From positions 186,001 to 250,000 of the forward strand of contig NZ_JACESV010000004.1 of the NCBI RefSeq assembly GCF_013911645.1: 64,000 nucleotides of DNA, read 5' to 3'. A program made the translations under genes and the position numbers. Positions 1 to 9,352 of the stretch are shown here, in pieces. Position 1 is the first letter of the stretch. Each line of letters begins with the position of its first letter. A model generated the notes under the pieces. It made no database searches. It was not told where the DNA came from and saw only the letters and a list, made by a program, of their open reading frames with translations. The DNA is from Allomuricauda sp. (GTDB lineage: Bacteria > Bacteroidota > Bacteroidia > Flavobacteriales > Flavobacteriaceae).

Positions 1-241
1 CAAAGTAGAGAAGGGACCCAAATACAGCATTGAGGACGTTTCCAATTTTGATATTGCGAACAAGGCCGTGAGCGATGCCCGTAAAAAAATAAAGAACGTC
101 ATTAATCTGGACACCAACATTCAGATAAAAATGGATTTCATCAACCCGGAATCCGCGGAAAAATTTGTGGAAAAAGGTTGGGACGAGGAACGGCAGATGT
201 ATTACTACCTTGTTTATTTCAACAAGGAACAGAAAAGTTAG
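1..241 (+). CDS. C-terminal end of an unrecognised protein (partial)
   Basis: Only the last 79 codons are in the window. The frame starts at base 2 and ends at TAG 239-241. The visible part is hydrophilic and charged, with a basic patch (ARKKIKNV) and an aromatic stretch (YYYLVYF) near the end. No signal peptide or family motif can be judged from this tail and I do not recognise it. The gene converges with the next one, and the two stop codons share two bases, so there is no room for a terminator between them. Confidence 0.7.
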   Translation, partial: KVEKGPKYSIEDVSNFDIANKAVSDARKKIKNVINLDTNIQIKMDFINPESAEKFVEKGWDEERQMYYYLVYFNKEQKS

Positions 242-1314
242 AATTTCTTCTCTATAATCTCTCGCATACTTACATCCTCGTAGTTTCGCTTCACAAAATC
301 CAGGGCGTGGATCAATACCTCTCCCATGGTGTTGCTGTCCCTAAAATTAATGTCTCCCGTTAGCTCCAACAATTGAGTTTTAAGCATTTCTATATTTTCT
401 GGCGGGGCAATGGTGTCTTCTTTGCATACATCCAATAGTCGCTTAAGTCTTCTACCCCAGCTCAATATTCTTTTGGCAATAATGGAACGCTCCTCTACAA
501 TATACTGGTTTACGGAATCAATGGTCAATTTATCCTGGACCAAATCGACCATGGTTTTGTTCTCCTTAAAAAATTGGGGGCGGTACACTTTTATTTTTCC
601 TTCATAACATTGTTGGTCAAAATCTATGGCCCTTATCTTATAGACCACACTATCAAAATCGTGAGTAGGAACTATAACATAGTTATAGGAACGCATATCG
701 CCCAGCAAACGAATCATACATCGTTCGTTAAATTTCACGAACTCCTTGGCAATCTGTGCTTTATCAAACTCGGTACACTTGGGCAGATTTTTCTTCATAA
801 AAACATCCCCTGGTATACCAACAATGTGTTCTTCTATCAAGGTATTTTCGTAAATCACAAAATTGAGGTTGTACGGAGATAGCATGTGTTCGAGCTCCAA
901 GCCATATACGCGGGATGCATCTGTCTTTTTTACATAGAACAGGGTATAGTTATCGTTCAAAATGTTACGCACCTTTATTCTAAAAGGTTTGGAGTTCCCA
1001 AAAGTGCAATAGTCCACATAATCTACATTTAAATAGGGGAAAATGGAATCACTGCCATCCGAAACAAAGTTGGAATACACCCGTTTTAACGCAAGATCGA
1101 TCTCATCGCGGTCGAACTCTGGATAAAACACCCTTACCCAAAGGGTATCCTCATCATTGGCATCGTACACGGCTACACTTCCCGAAAACCGAAGCAGGTC
1201 ATCATAATGGATGGGAATCTCTATTTTTCGATTGTAATATTTCAAATATTTATCCAAATCCTTGCTTATGGGATAGGCAGGTTTCTTTTTCGACATCAAT
1301 TTTTCTTCCGACAT
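238..1314 (-). CDS. Conserved hypothetical protein, 358 aa
   Basis: This soluble protein has no signal peptide, membrane segment or motif that I recognise. It is rich in aromatic and acidic residues throughout, with an SWGRRLKRLL basic helix near residue 290. I chose the ATG at 1314 (MSEEKLMSKKK). The frame stays open three codons further to a TTG, but ATG is the more likely start. It is transcribed divergently from the ABC exporter beginning at 1392, with a spacer of about 77 bp. Function unknown; it resembles lineage-specific flavobacterial proteins of unknown role. Confidence 0.75.
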   Translation of the reverse strand: MSEEKLMSKKKPAYPISKDLDKYLKYYNRKIEIPIHYDDLLRFSGSVAVYDANDEDTLWVRVFYPEFDRDEIDLALKRVYSNFVSDGSDSIFPYLNVDYVDYCTFGNSKPFRIKVRNILNDNYTLFYVKKTDASRVYGLELEHMLSPYNLNFVIYENTLIEEHIVGIPGDVFMKKNLPKCTEFDKAQIAKEFVKFNERCMIRLLGDMRSYNYVIVPTHDFDSVVYKIRAIDFDQQCYEGKIKVYRPQFFKENKTMVDLVQDKLTIDSVNQYIVEERSIIAKRILSWGRRLKRLLDVCKEDTIAPPENIEMLKTQLLELTGDINFRDSNTMGEVLIHALDFVKRNYEDVSMREIIEKKF

Positions 1315-1391
1315 TGTATTCAATTATTTGTAACAAATTGCAATATACTTCGTCAAGTTAGTATAAACCATTCAAAAAACGATAGCATATC

Positions 1392-2288
1392 TTGGAAACA
1401 ATACTAACCGTTAACCATCTTACCAAAAAATTTGGTTATCTCACTGCAGTCAACGACCTCTCCTTTACTATTGAGAAGGGGAATGTTTATGGCATCTTGG
1501 GACCCAATGGAAGTGGCAAGTCCACAACCTTGGGTATCATTCTAAATGTTGTAAACCGTACTTCAGGTGATTTTAGCTGGTTCGATGGAACCACATCAAC
1601 CCACGACGCCTTAAAAAAGGTTGGCGCCATTATTGAACGCCCCAATTTTTATCCGTACATGAACGCCATCCAGAATTTAAGACTGGTTTGCAAAATAAAA
1701 AATGTGCCGGAAACCAAAATTCAAGAAAAACTGGAATTGGTGGGGCTGTGGGACCGTCGCAACAGCAAATTCAAGACTTATTCGCTGGGTATGAAACAAC
1801 GCATGGCCATTGCCTCTGCGCTGCTCAACGACCCTGAAATATTGATTTTGGACGAGCCTACCAATGGCTTAGATCCTCAGGGGATCCATCAGATACGGGA
1901 AATCATCAAGAAAATTGCAAGTCAAGGCACCACTATTCTATTAGCCTCCCACCTATTGGACGAAGTAGAGAAGGTATGTTCGCACGTCATCATTCTTCGC
2001 AAGGGCGAAAACCTGTATTCAGGACCTGTGGACAGTATGTTGGCAAGTCATGGCTTTTTTGAATTGAGGTCGAACAACATGGACCAATTACAGGAACTCT
2101 TAGAAAAAAGTGCCAGTTTTGGCAAGATAGAAAACTTCAACGGCACCCTTACTGCCTATTTAAAAGAGGAAATGGATGCTGAAAGCTTGAACAAAATGCT
2201 GTTTGATAAAGGAATTACACTTTCGCATCTTGTAAAACGAAAAGAAAGCCTCGAAGAACAATTTTTAACCTTGACCAAAAACCAATAA
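1392..2288 (+). CDS. ABC transporter ATP-binding protein
   Basis: This is the nucleotide-binding subunit of an ABC-2 type exporter. Visible motifs are Walker A GPNGSGKS (about residues 37-44), the signature YSLGMKQR (about 135), Walker B LILDEPTNGLDP and the switch histidine in LLASHLLDEVEKV. At 298 aa it has the usual length, including the C-terminal extension of the bacitracin/Nat-type subfamily. The start is TTG at 1392: an in-frame TAG at 1383 excludes an upstream start, and no ATG occurs before the first conserved strand. It lies 11 bp before its permease partner, so the two form an operon. The substrate cannot be told from the sequence. Confidence 0.92.
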   Translation: METILTVNHLTKKFGYLTAVNDLSFTIEKGNVYGILGPNGSGKSTTLGIILNVVNRTSGDFSWFDGTTSTHDALKKVGAIIERPNFYPYMNAIQNLRLVCKIKNVPETKIQEKLELVGLWDRRNSKFKTYSLGMKQRMAIASALLNDPEILILDEPTNGLDPQGIHQIREIIKKIASQGTTILLASHLLDEVEKVCSHVIILRKGENLYSGPVDSMLASHGFFELRSNNMDQLQELLEKSASFGKIENFNGTLTAYLKEEMDAESLNKMLFDKGITLSHLVKRKESLEEQFLTLTKNQ

Positions 2289-2299
2289 TCAAAAAACGA

Positions 2300-3133
2300 A
2301 TGTTACGTCTCCTACAAATAGAATTTATAAAACTGTGGAACAATAGGGCCAGCAAGGTACTTATTATCTCCTATTTTGTGCTCTTGACTTCCATCGCCCT
2401 CATTGCAGCAATTAAGTTTGATATTGGCCCGGTAGAGTTCCATCTTGCCGACCAAGGCATATTCAACTTCCCGTATATTTGGCACTTCAATACCTTTGTC
2501 ACGGCATTGTTCAAACTGTTTTTGGCCATTGTAATCGTCTCCATGATGTCCAACGAGTACAGCAACAAAACCATTAAACAAAACTTGATTGATGGCTTGT
2601 CGAAAAGGGAGTTTATCCTTTCCAAAGTACTCACAGTAATTTCATTTGCCCTAATATCCACAATTTTTGTGTTCGTGGTCTCCATGATTCTTGGACTTGT
2701 ATATTCAGACTACAACGAGGTCTCCATCATATTTTCGGATATGGAGTTTCTACCTGCATTCTTTTTTAAACTGGTGGGTTTTTTCTCATTCTGTCTTTTC
2801 TTGGGCATTTTGGTGAAACGTTCGGCTTTTGCCCTTGGTTTTCTCATTCTTTGGACCATTCTGGAACAAGTGGTGTTCGGACTGTTGGGCTGGAAGGTAA
2901 TGAGTTGGGAAACTGCAAAAGCAGTAAAACGGTTCTTCCCTTTGGAATCCATGTCCAACCTGATCAAAGAACCTTTTACACGACTTTCAGCAGTTCAGAA
3001 CATAGGGCAACAGATCGGGGAGAACATGAAGTTCGACTACCATGTGTATTGGTACGAGTTCTTGATCGTTATGATCTGGACGGCCATTTTCATCTATTTA
3101 TCCTACGCCTTGTTGAAGAAACGCGATTTGTAA
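2300..3133 (+). CDS. ABC-2 type transporter permease
   Basis: This 277 aa integral membrane protein has about six hydrophobic segments (near residues 20-40, 60-80, 105-135, 155-175, 180-200 and 250-270). That is the architecture of the membrane subunit of an ABC-2 exporter. It follows the ATP-binding gene by 11 bp. The conserved feature NEYSNKTIKQNLIDGLSKREFILSKVL after the second segment is typical of gliding-type ABC-2 permeases, where the coupling helix meets the ATPase. The substrate is unknown; bacitracin-like peptide or lipid export is possible but not shown. Confidence 0.88.
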   Translation: MLRLLQIEFIKLWNNRASKVLIISYFVLLTSIALIAAIKFDIGPVEFHLADQGIFNFPYIWHFNTFVTALFKLFLAIVIVSMMSNEYSNKTIKQNLIDGLSKREFILSKVLTVISFALISTIFVFVVSMILGLVYSDYNEVSIIFSDMEFLPAFFFKLVGFFSFCLFLGILVKRSAFALGFLILWTILEQVVFGLLGWKVMSWETAKAVKRFFPLESMSNLIKEPFTRLSAVQNIGQQIGENMKFDYHVYWYEFLIVMIWTAIFIYLSYALLKKRDL

Positions 3134-3198
3134 CAACATCAAGCAAGAATATTTGAGCTTTGCTTCTATTTAGCGACTGCCTTTAGTATTTTTACTTT

Positions 3199-5187
3199 AT
3201 GAAATTTCAGGTAGTTTCCGACTTTAAGCCAACGGGCGACCAACCCGAGGCCATACGACAATTGGTAGAGGGCATTGAGTCCAAGGCCCAACATCAAACC
3301 TTACTCGGGGTTACCGGGTCCGGAAAAACATTTACCGTTGCCAATGTGGTGGAATCGGTTCAGAAACCTACCTTGGTTTTGGCGCACAACAAGACCCTGG
3401 CCGCACAATTGTATTCGGAGTTCAAACAATTTTTTCCCAATAATGCGGTGGAATATTTTGTATCCTACTACGATTACTATCAGCCAGAGGCCTATATCCC
3501 CACGAGCGGACTTTATATTGAAAAAGACCTCTCCATAAACGAGGATATCGAGAAACTACGATTGAGCACTACCTCCTCTCTCCTATCAGGAAGACGTGAT
3601 GTACTTGTGGTGGCTTCCGTTTCCTGTTTATACGGTATCGGAAACCCTGTAGAATTTCAAAAGAACGTGATTACCATTCATCGGGACCAGGTAATATCAC
3701 GAACCAAGTTTTTAAAACAATTGGTTCAGAGCCTGTATGCACGTACCACTGCGGATTTCAGAAATGGTAATTTTAGGGTAAAAGGCGATGTGGTGGATGT
3801 GTTTCCCGGCTATGCCGACCATGCCTTCCGCATTCATTTTTTTGGTGATGAAATTGAGGAAATCGAAGCATTAGATCCATACAACAATAACGTCATTGAA
3901 ATATACGATACACTGAACATTTACCCGGCGAATATGTTCGTTACTTCTCCCGATGTGCTTCAGAATGCCATAAAGGAGATACAGGACGACCTTGTGAAGC
4001 AGATAGATTATTTCAAGGAAATCGGCCGACCACTTGAAGCAAAACGTTTGGAGGAGCGAACCAATTTTGACTTGGAAATGATTCGTGAGCTGGGTTATTG
4101 CTCTGGAATCGAAAATTATTCAAGGTATTTGGATGGAAGAAAACCCGGCACCAGACCTTTCTGCCTGTTGGATTATTTCCCTGATGATTACCTTATGGTG
4201 ATTGATGAAAGCCATGTAACCATACCCCAGGTACATGCCATGTACGGTGGGGACCGTTCTAGAAAAGAGAATTTGGTGGAATATGGTTTCCGTTTACCTG
4301 CGGCCATGGATAACCGTCCGTTAAAGTTTGAAGAATTTGAAGCGCTTCAGAACCAAGTGATTTACGTAAGTGCCACCCCGGCCGATTACGAACTGGAACT
4401 GAGCGAAGGGGTTTATGTGGAACAGATTATTCGTCCAACAGGTTTATTGGATCCCGTAATCGAGGTGCGCCCCAGTGAAAACCAAATTGATGACCTCGTA
4501 GAAGAAATTCAACAGCGGGTGGAACAGGACGAACGCACCTTGGTGACCACACTTACCAAACGTATGGCGGAGGAACTTACCAAATACCTGTCCAGAATTG
4601 ATATTAGATGTCGTTACATCCATAGTGATGTGGACACCTTGGAACGGGTGGAAATTATGCAGGACTTACGCAAAGGCCTGTTTGACGTTCTCATTGGGGT
4701 CAATCTTTTGCGTGAAGGTTTGGATTTGCCGGAAGTTTCCCTCGTAGCCATTTTAGATGCAGATAAAGAAGGATTTTTGCGCAGCAACCGTTCCTTGACC
4801 CAAACCGTTGGGCGTGCTGCAAGAAACCTAAATGGAAAGGCGATCATGTATGCGGATAAAGTTACCGATAGCATGCAAAAAACCATTGATGAGACCAATT
4901 ATCGCCGGGAAAAACAAATGACCTACAATAAGGAAAACAACATTACCCCGATGGCCCTCAAGAAAAATCTGGACAGTGCCTTGGCAAAAAATTCGGTATC
5001 CACTTACCATTTCCAAAAAGAAGAATTGCGCGCTGCCGAGCCCGACCTAAAATATATCACGGAAGATCAAAAGGAGAAATTGATCAGGGAGAAAAGAAAA
5101 GCCATGGAAAAAGCCGCTAAAGAACTCAACTTTATGGAAGCGGCCAAACTAAGGGACGAGATAAAAATGCTTCAGGAAAAGGAATAA
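3199..5187 (+). CDS. uvrB: Excinuclease ABC subunit B
   Basis: UvrB is the damage-verifying helicase of nucleotide excision repair; it takes DNA from UvrA and recruits UvrC. The 662 aa protein shows Walker A GVTGSGKT (about residues 38-45), the beta-hairpin region YVSYYDYYQPEAY (about 90-105), DESH (DEAD box), the helicase motif QTVGRAARN near 535, and a C-terminal UVR domain (LNFMEAAKLRDEIKML) that binds UvrC. Length and motif order are normal. It starts at ATG 3199, 65 bp after the ABC permease, so it may have its own promoter. Confidence 0.97.
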   Translation: MKFQVVSDFKPTGDQPEAIRQLVEGIESKAQHQTLLGVTGSGKTFTVANVVESVQKPTLVLAHNKTLAAQLYSEFKQFFPNNAVEYFVSYYDYYQPEAYIPTSGLYIEKDLSINEDIEKLRLSTTSSLLSGRRDVLVVASVSCLYGIGNPVEFQKNVITIHRDQVISRTKFLKQLVQSLYARTTADFRNGNFRVKGDVVDVFPGYADHAFRIHFFGDEIEEIEALDPYNNNVIEIYDTLNIYPANMFVTSPDVLQNAIKEIQDDLVKQIDYFKEIGRPLEAKRLEERTNFDLEMIRELGYCSGIENYSRYLDGRKPGTRPFCLLDYFPDDYLMVIDESHVTIPQVHAMYGGDRSRKENLVEYGFRLPAAMDNRPLKFEEFEALQNQVIYVSATPADYELELSEGVYVEQIIRPTGLLDPVIEVRPSENQIDDLVEEIQQRVEQDERTLVTTLTKRMAEELTKYLSRIDIRCRYIHSDVDTLERVEIMQDLRKGLFDVLIGVNLLREGLDLPEVSLVAILDADKEGFLRSNRSLTQTVGRAARNLNGKAIMYADKVTDSMQKTIDETNYRREKQMTYNKENNITPMALKKNLDSALAKNSVSTYHFQKEELRAAEPDLKYITEDQKEKLIREKRKAMEKAAKELNFMEAAKLRDEIKMLQEKE

Positions 5188-5494
5188 ACCCTTATGGACT
5201 CCAAGTTCCGGATAAGATATTTAAAAAGTAAAGAAACCCGACTGTCATCAGGCAAGTTTGTTATGGTTATTAGGTTATTTAGCCAACACACAACAACTCA
5301 ATAATTCAGTAACTCACTAATTAACCATAAAATACAGAAAAAATTTATGAAGATCAATAGTATCTCCTATAAAATTACAAGGTTTAACCCTTGACCAACA
5401 ATAAAAAACGCGCCCCCGCTAATGCAGGGGCGCGCCTCAAACTAACCAACTAATCCAACCATCATGAAACACCTATAGTTGGTGTTCTAATGTT
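5188..5494. other. Intergenic region between uvrB and hsp20
   Basis: This is a 307 bp AT-rich spacer between convergent genes. I see no ORF beyond a few codons. Its only clear structures belong to the hsp20 transcript: a small hairpin AACACC/GGTGTT near 5468-5487 and the terminator at 5403-5434. No convincing terminator for uvrB was found. Confidence 0.5.
5403..5434 (-). terminator. Rho-independent terminator of hsp20
   Basis: An 11-bp GC-rich stem (5409-5419 with 5424-5434, one mismatch, TAAT loop) is followed on the minus strand by six U residues (A run at 5403-5408). It lies about 60 bp after the hsp20 stop. The sequence just before the stem on the minus strand (TTAGTTGGTTAG) resembles the stop-rich motif at two other terminators in this window. 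Confidence 0.85.
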
Positions 5495-5920
5495 TTATCC
5501 TATTTCAATCAATCGTTTTGGTTTTGGCAATGCCTCTTGTTTTTTGGGCAATGTCAATTTCAATATTCCATCCTCGTATTTGGCGTCGATTTTAGATCCA
5601 TCTACAGTTTCGGGCAATGTAAAGGCTCTTTTAAAAGAGGTAAAGGAAAACTCCTTTCTTGTGTAGTTGTCTTTGTTCTCCTCATTTTCAGTTTTCACTT
5701 CACAGGATATGGTCAACACATCATTGTCAACCTCAACGGTGAAATCATCTTTTTTCATGCCAGGAACGGCAAGTTCCAATTCAAAACCTTTGGTATTGTC
5801 CTTTATATTCACAGCGGGCACAGAAGTATTCCACTTTTCTGTTCCACCGAACCAATCAGGACCCATAAAATCGTTCATCAAGGATGGGAAAAACAGGTTG
5901 TTTCTTTTTACTATACTCAT
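5495..5920 (-). CDS. Hsp20/alpha-crystallin family small heat-shock protein
   Basis: This ATP-independent holdase keeps unfolding proteins soluble for DnaK/DnaJ. The 141 aa sequence has a short aromatic N-terminal arm and an alpha-crystallin domain from about residue 36 to 130 (NTKGFELELAVPGMKKDDFTVEVDNDVLTIS ... YEDGILKLTLPKK). The conserved GILKLTLPK strand is present, followed by a short basic tail ending in LIEIG, which is the I-x-I type oligomerisation motif. It is a single gene with its own terminator. An inverted repeat at 6023-6035, upstream of the start, resembles an element in front of grpE and may be a heat-shock control site. Confidence 0.94.
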   Translation of the reverse strand: MSIVKRNNLFFPSLMNDFMGPDWFGGTEKWNTSVPAVNIKDNTKGFELELAVPGMKKDDFTVEVDNDVLTISCEVKTENEENKDNYTRKEFSFTSFKRAFTLPETVDGSKIDAKYEDGILKLTLPKKQEALPKPKRLIEIG

Positions 5921-6022
5921 GGCGATTCAATTTTAGTTAAACATTTAAATCACCTTGTATAAGTCAAAACCTATACCAATAGAAAAAACATGTCTTTATG
6001 GCATAGTTTAAATGAAATCACA

Positions 6023-6035
6023 TGTCATTTTGACA
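6023..6035. promoter_or_regulatory. Inverted repeat upstream of hsp20 (possible stress operator)
   Basis: The perfect 5-3-5 inverted repeat TGTCATTTTGACA lies about 105 bp before the hsp20 start and directly abuts the stop codon of the upstream TerB-like gene. A near copy (TGACATTTTGACA on the minus strand) overlaps the -33 box of the grpE promoter at 34279-34291. Two chaperone promoters sharing the element is suggestive only. Confidence 0.35.
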
Positions 6036-6437
6036 TTAATTGTAATGTGCCTTGAAGATATTGATCAGCACATCCGGCGGAACAATTTTGTTGGGATAGC
6101 GGTGCATCACCTCTAAAACCTGACTAATGGCTGTGGGAGGCAAGCCCATTTTAAGTCCAATATTGTAAAGTGTATTGATTTCTTTTTTGTGCTGCTCCTG
6201 ATCTATGTTCATGAGGAGAATAAGCCTATGGAACTGTACAATTCGCTCCGCTTGGGTTTTTAGGCGCACTTTGGGGGATTTTTCCTTTAACAGACCATCA
6301 AAAATATCTTTACTAACACCCAAACTTCGGGCTACTTGCAGCAAAAAATCATACTCCGACCGTTTCAAGGAATGATCTACCCTGGCAAAGGCAATCATCT
6401 CCGAAAGCATGCTCAATTTTTCCTTGTAGGTTCCCAT
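6036..6437 (-). CDS. TerB-like helical protein, 133 aa
   Basis: This small all-helical cytoplasmic protein resembles the TerB/DjlA N-terminal fold: an opening helix with EMIAFARVDHSLKRSEYDFLLQVARSLGVS, a pattern of acidic-basic helices that in TerB proteins binds metal. The order fits the family, but I do not see the full set of TerB acidic metal ligands. I chose ATG 6437 (MGTYKEKL); the frame is open seven codons upstream to a TTG. It lies upstream of hsp20 on the same strand with a 115 bp gap. Function unknown. Confidence 0.7.
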   Translation of the reverse strand: MGTYKEKLSMLSEMIAFARVDHSLKRSEYDFLLQVARSLGVSKDIFDGLLKEKSPKVRLKTQAERIVQFHRLILLMNIDQEQHKKEINTLYNIGLKMGLPPTAISQVLEVMHRYPNKIVPPDVLINIFKAHYN

Positions 6438-6498
6438 ATGGATGGTTTTGGTTTGCAATCTTTATTAGATAACTCCAAAACACCTCGTTTTAGTACAT

Positions 6499-6526
6499 AA
6501 AAAAGCCCTGAAATTCAGGGCTTTTT
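6499..6526 (-). terminator. Rho-independent terminator after the secreted 111-aa protein gene
   Basis: The stem AAAGCCCTGAA/TTCAGGGCTTT has a run of U on both strands. It is placed to end the minus transcript of the gene at 6553-6888. The 13-mer TTGAGTTAGTTAG (minus strand, 6527-6539) sits directly in front of the stem. Confidence 0.88.
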
Positions 6527-6552
6527 CTAACTAACTCAAACAATTCCCGTTT

Positions 6553-6888
6553 TTAAGCGGTAATTCGTAATGGAAGTTCGTAAACTCTACCTGGGGCTAC
6601 GTTGTCCAATTTCACCTTTTTGTAGTTTAAACGATTTTTCACGAAACCTTCCAAAATTTCATCTTTTGTTTCTACGGAAAGTACCACCAATTCACCCTTC
6701 TCGTTCACTATAAAGCGAACTTCGGCAGTCATTTCCTTGTCATCTGCGTTGAATTGATTTTCTTTCAACATTTCGTAGATCTGACCAGAAAGATTGTTTG
6801 CTTTCATTGGTTTTTTGCCTTCTGTTGCAAAAGCACTCATTGTGGCAAATAGTGCCAACGCTACCGATACAGTTTTTAATTTTCTCAT
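6553..6888 (-). CDS. Small secreted protein, 111 aa, unknown function
   Basis: A Sec signal peptide (MRKLKTVSVALALFATMSAFA, cleavage near residue 21) is followed by about 90 residues containing AEVRFIVNEKGELVVLSVETKDEILEGFVKNRL. That strand-helix pattern recalls the C-terminal domain of TonB-like energy transducers, but the protein is too short and has no membrane anchor beyond the signal. It is probably periplasmic. A terminator follows, and the gene appears to be monocistronic. Confidence 0.75.
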   Translation of the reverse strand: MRKLKTVSVALALFATMSAFATEGKKPMKANNLSGQIYEMLKENQFNADDKEMTAEVRFIVNEKGELVVLSVETKDEILEGFVKNRLNYKKVKLDNVAPGRVYELPLRITA

Positions 6889-7242
6889 GATCTTTGTTTT
6901 TTGATTAAAATTGATAATTATCGATTTGTCAATATTTGGACTTGATTAATGCCCCTTTTTAATGACACTTCAAAAATAAGACGATCAAAAAATAAAATTG
7001 GTATAGTTTAGTGGGATTTAACAAATGTTTAATGTCTCTCTACTTGGGCAAATACCGGCTTTTATCATAAAAAAAATTCTATCCCTTTAACCTTATTTTC
7101 GGAAACCGTTCAAAACGAAATAAGTACAAATATCAATGGTTGGGTCAGCGCTAAAAAGGACGGTTTTTCGACCCCATAAAACAAAAAAGGGCAACGTTAA
7201 GATAACGTTGCCCTTTAATATTTTTTTGGATTTTCTGAGGGT
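6889..7242. other. Intergenic region upstream of the 111-aa secreted protein gene
   Basis: This 354 bp AT-rich spacer contains the sucC terminator at its right end. On the minus strand there is a TATTTTTG hexamer-like -7 box about 100 bp before the start at 6888, but no well-spaced -33 box. I see no ORF and no RNA fold other than the terminator. Confidence 0.45.
7183..7216 (-). terminator. Rho-independent terminator of sucC
   Basis: A perfect 14-bp stem (7186-7199 with 7203-7216, core GGGCAACGTTA) with a 3-nt loop is followed on the minus strand by a U run. It lies 26 bp after the sucC stop. Confidence 0.92.
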
Positions 7243-8436
7243 CTAACTCAAAACCTCTTCCACTTTATCCGCAGCTTCCTTAAACTGTACGACAGAATGT
7301 ACTGCCAAACCGGAGTTGTCGATGATTTCCTTGGCCAATTCTGCATTTGTGCCCTGCAACCTAACAATAATCGGCACCTGTATGGCATCGCCCATGTTTT
7401 TATAAGCATCTACAACGCCCTGCGCCACACGGTCGCAACGAACTATACCTCCAAAAATATTGATAAGAATTGCTTTTACATTGGGATCCTTTAGGATAAT
7501 ACGGAATGCTTCCTCAACCCTTTTGGCATCTGCAGTACCACCCACATCCAAGAAGTTTGCTGGTTCCCCTCCTGCCATTTTAATCAAGTCCATGGTAGCC
7601 ATTGCCAATCCGGCACCGTTTACCATACAACCTACGTTGCCATCCAAATCAACATAGTTCAAGCCAACTTCACGCGCTTCAACCTCGATTGGGTTTTCTT
7701 CGCGAAGGTCACGCATTTCAGCATAAGCCTTTCTTCTATATAGTGCGTTGTCATCAATGGATACTTTGGCATCTACAGCCATAATTTTATCGTCTGAAGT
7801 CTTCAACACCGGGTTGATCTCAAAAAGACTGGCATCGCTTTCCTCATAAGCCTTGTATAAGGACATTACAAATTTCACCATCTCCTTGAAAGCTGTACCG
7901 GACAATCCCAGATTAAAGGCAATCCTTCTAGCTTGGAAAGGCAAAAGCCCCATTCCGGGATCAATTTCTTCGGTAAAGATCAAATGTGGGGTCTTTTCTG
8001 CCACCTCTTCGATATCCATACCTCCTTCGGTAGAATACATGATCATGTTTCTTCCAGTTCCCCTGTTCAACAAAACGGACATGTAAAACTCGCTGGTCTC
8101 GCTGTCTCCTGGGTAATACACATCTTCGGCCACCAATACCTGGTGTACTTTTTTACCTTCGGCAGATGTTTGTGGGGTAACAAGGTTCATCCCAATAATG
8201 TTACCTGCCAGTTCTTCCACTTCTTTCAAGTTTTTGGCCAATTTTACGCCACCGCCCTTACCACGGCCACCGGCATGCACTTGCGCTTTGATTACGTGCC
8301 ATCCGGTCCCGGTTTCCTCTGTAAGTTGTTTTGCGGCATCTACCGCTTCCTTGGCGTTGTGGGCAACAATTCCTCGTTGGATTCTAACTCCAAAACTGGC
8401 TAAAATCTCTTTTCCTTGATATTCGTGAAGATTCAT
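7243..8436 (-). CDS. sucC: Succinate--CoA ligase (ADP-forming) subunit beta
   Basis: This TCA-cycle enzyme makes succinate plus ATP from succinyl-CoA together with SucD. The 397 aa protein has the ATP-grasp fold with MNLHEYQGKEILASFGV at the N-terminus, the nucleotide-binding VKAQVHAGGRGKGGGVKLA (about residues 45-65), the metal-binding EINP near 210, and the C-terminal GGTADAKRVEEAF and NIFGGIVRCDRVAQG phosphohistidine-loop region. Length matches the family. sucD is not adjacent, which is common in Bacteroidota. A TATTTTTG -7 box lies at 8462-8469 on the minus strand, and a strong terminator follows. Confidence 0.97.
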   Translation of the reverse strand: MNLHEYQGKEILASFGVRIQRGIVAHNAKEAVDAAKQLTEETGTGWHVIKAQVHAGGRGKGGGVKLAKNLKEVEELAGNIIGMNLVTPQTSAEGKKVHQVLVAEDVYYPGDSETSEFYMSVLLNRGTGRNMIMYSTEGGMDIEEVAEKTPHLIFTEEIDPGMGLLPFQARRIAFNLGLSGTAFKEMVKFVMSLYKAYEESDASLFEINPVLKTSDDKIMAVDAKVSIDDNALYRRKAYAEMRDLREENPIEVEAREVGLNYVDLDGNVGCMVNGAGLAMATMDLIKMAGGEPANFLDVGGTADAKRVEEAFRIILKDPNVKAILINIFGGIVRCDRVAQGVVDAYKNMGDAIQVPIIVRLQGTNAELAKEIIDNSGLAVHSVVQFKEAADKVEEVLS

Positions 8437-8552
8437 CTGTGAATTTACTTTTGTTTGCAGACAAAAATAGAAAACACCGCTGACAAATTGAAGATGTTAA
8501 ATGATTAATTCGTAATTGGCAGAATAAATAACCACTTTCTGCTTTGGAAAGG

Positions 8553-9197
8553 CTACAACTTGAAATCTTGAAAGTCCAAAGAATCAAAATTTTTAAAATG
8601 TCCGTTCATTTCGATGACTTCCTTGGTTCGGTTTACCTCGTTTAAAATATTTGTGGTGGCTTCTAAATGCTTTTTTATAAAATTCAAACGATCAGTTTCC
8701 TTCCTCATGAGCAACAATTCATATTCCTGTTCAAAGGAAAGCCCCATTTTGTGTGCCAATGAATAGCTGTTGAACTGTTTGGGGGTTGTTTTCGTGAACG
8801 GGACATCCATAATATCGTATAGGGCCTCCACTTTTTGAAGCACTTCTTCCCTTAAACTTTCATCGGCATCGTTTTCCATTTCCAAGAATTCAACTTCTCC
8901 TCCAGCATACAACTTGCCTTCCATTTGTTTTTCAAAGCTCAATACTTTAAATACTTGGCGCGCCACACAAACCACGTCCATTTCTCCAGATTCATAGGTA
9001 TTCACTACCTCCACTAATTGTACCTCTGTCCCGTATGAAATTGCATTGTTTATAAAAACCGGGACACCAAAGGTCAAAGCTTCCTTTCTGCAATCGGTGA
9101 TCAACTGTTTGTAACGGTCTTCAAAAATATGTAGCGGTACGGTTTCGCCTGGATAAAATACGGATTGTAATGGAAATAAGGGCAGCTTCATTTTCAC
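8553..9197 (-). CDS. LON peptidase substrate-binding domain protein
   Basis: This 214 aa protein consists only of the Lon N-terminal (PUA-like plus helical) domain: MKMKLPLFPLQSVFYPGETVPLHIFEDRYKQLI at the start and an alpha-helical C-terminal part. It has no AAA+ or protease domain, so it is a stand-alone relative of Lon's substrate-binding region. Such proteins are common and their role is unproven. It is divergent from lysA, with about 155 bp between the two starts. Confidence 0.88.
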   Translation of the reverse strand: MKMKLPLFPLQSVFYPGETVPLHIFEDRYKQLITDCRKEALTFGVPVFINNAISYGTEVQLVEVVNTYESGEMDVVCVARQVFKVLSFEKQMEGKLYAGGEVEFLEMENDADESLREEVLQKVEALYDIMDVPFTKTTPKQFNSYSLAHKMGLSFEQEYELLLMRKETDRLNFIKKHLEATTNILNEVNRTKEVIEMNGHFKNFDSLDFQDFKL

Positions 9198-9352
9198 AAT
9201 TTATTTAAAAATACATATCAAAACCTAAAACCACAACTTCAAAAGACCTATTGTTGTTTCAAATAAAACAACTTGTTATATTTTGATAAAAATGTTTTAT
9301 TTCTTGCGTGTATAAGTAACAACATATAGTTTTGTTTAAAATTCCGTTTAAC

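Noticed and set aside
5464..5478. Mini-ORF MKHL on the plus strand, suggesting a leader peptide
   Set aside because: The surrounding structures belong to the minus-strand hsp20 3' end, and no plus-strand gene follows.
7933..8403. Long open frame antisense to sucC (156 codons)
   Set aside because: It lies wholly within sucC, has no promoter or conserved motif, and is a codon-bias shadow.
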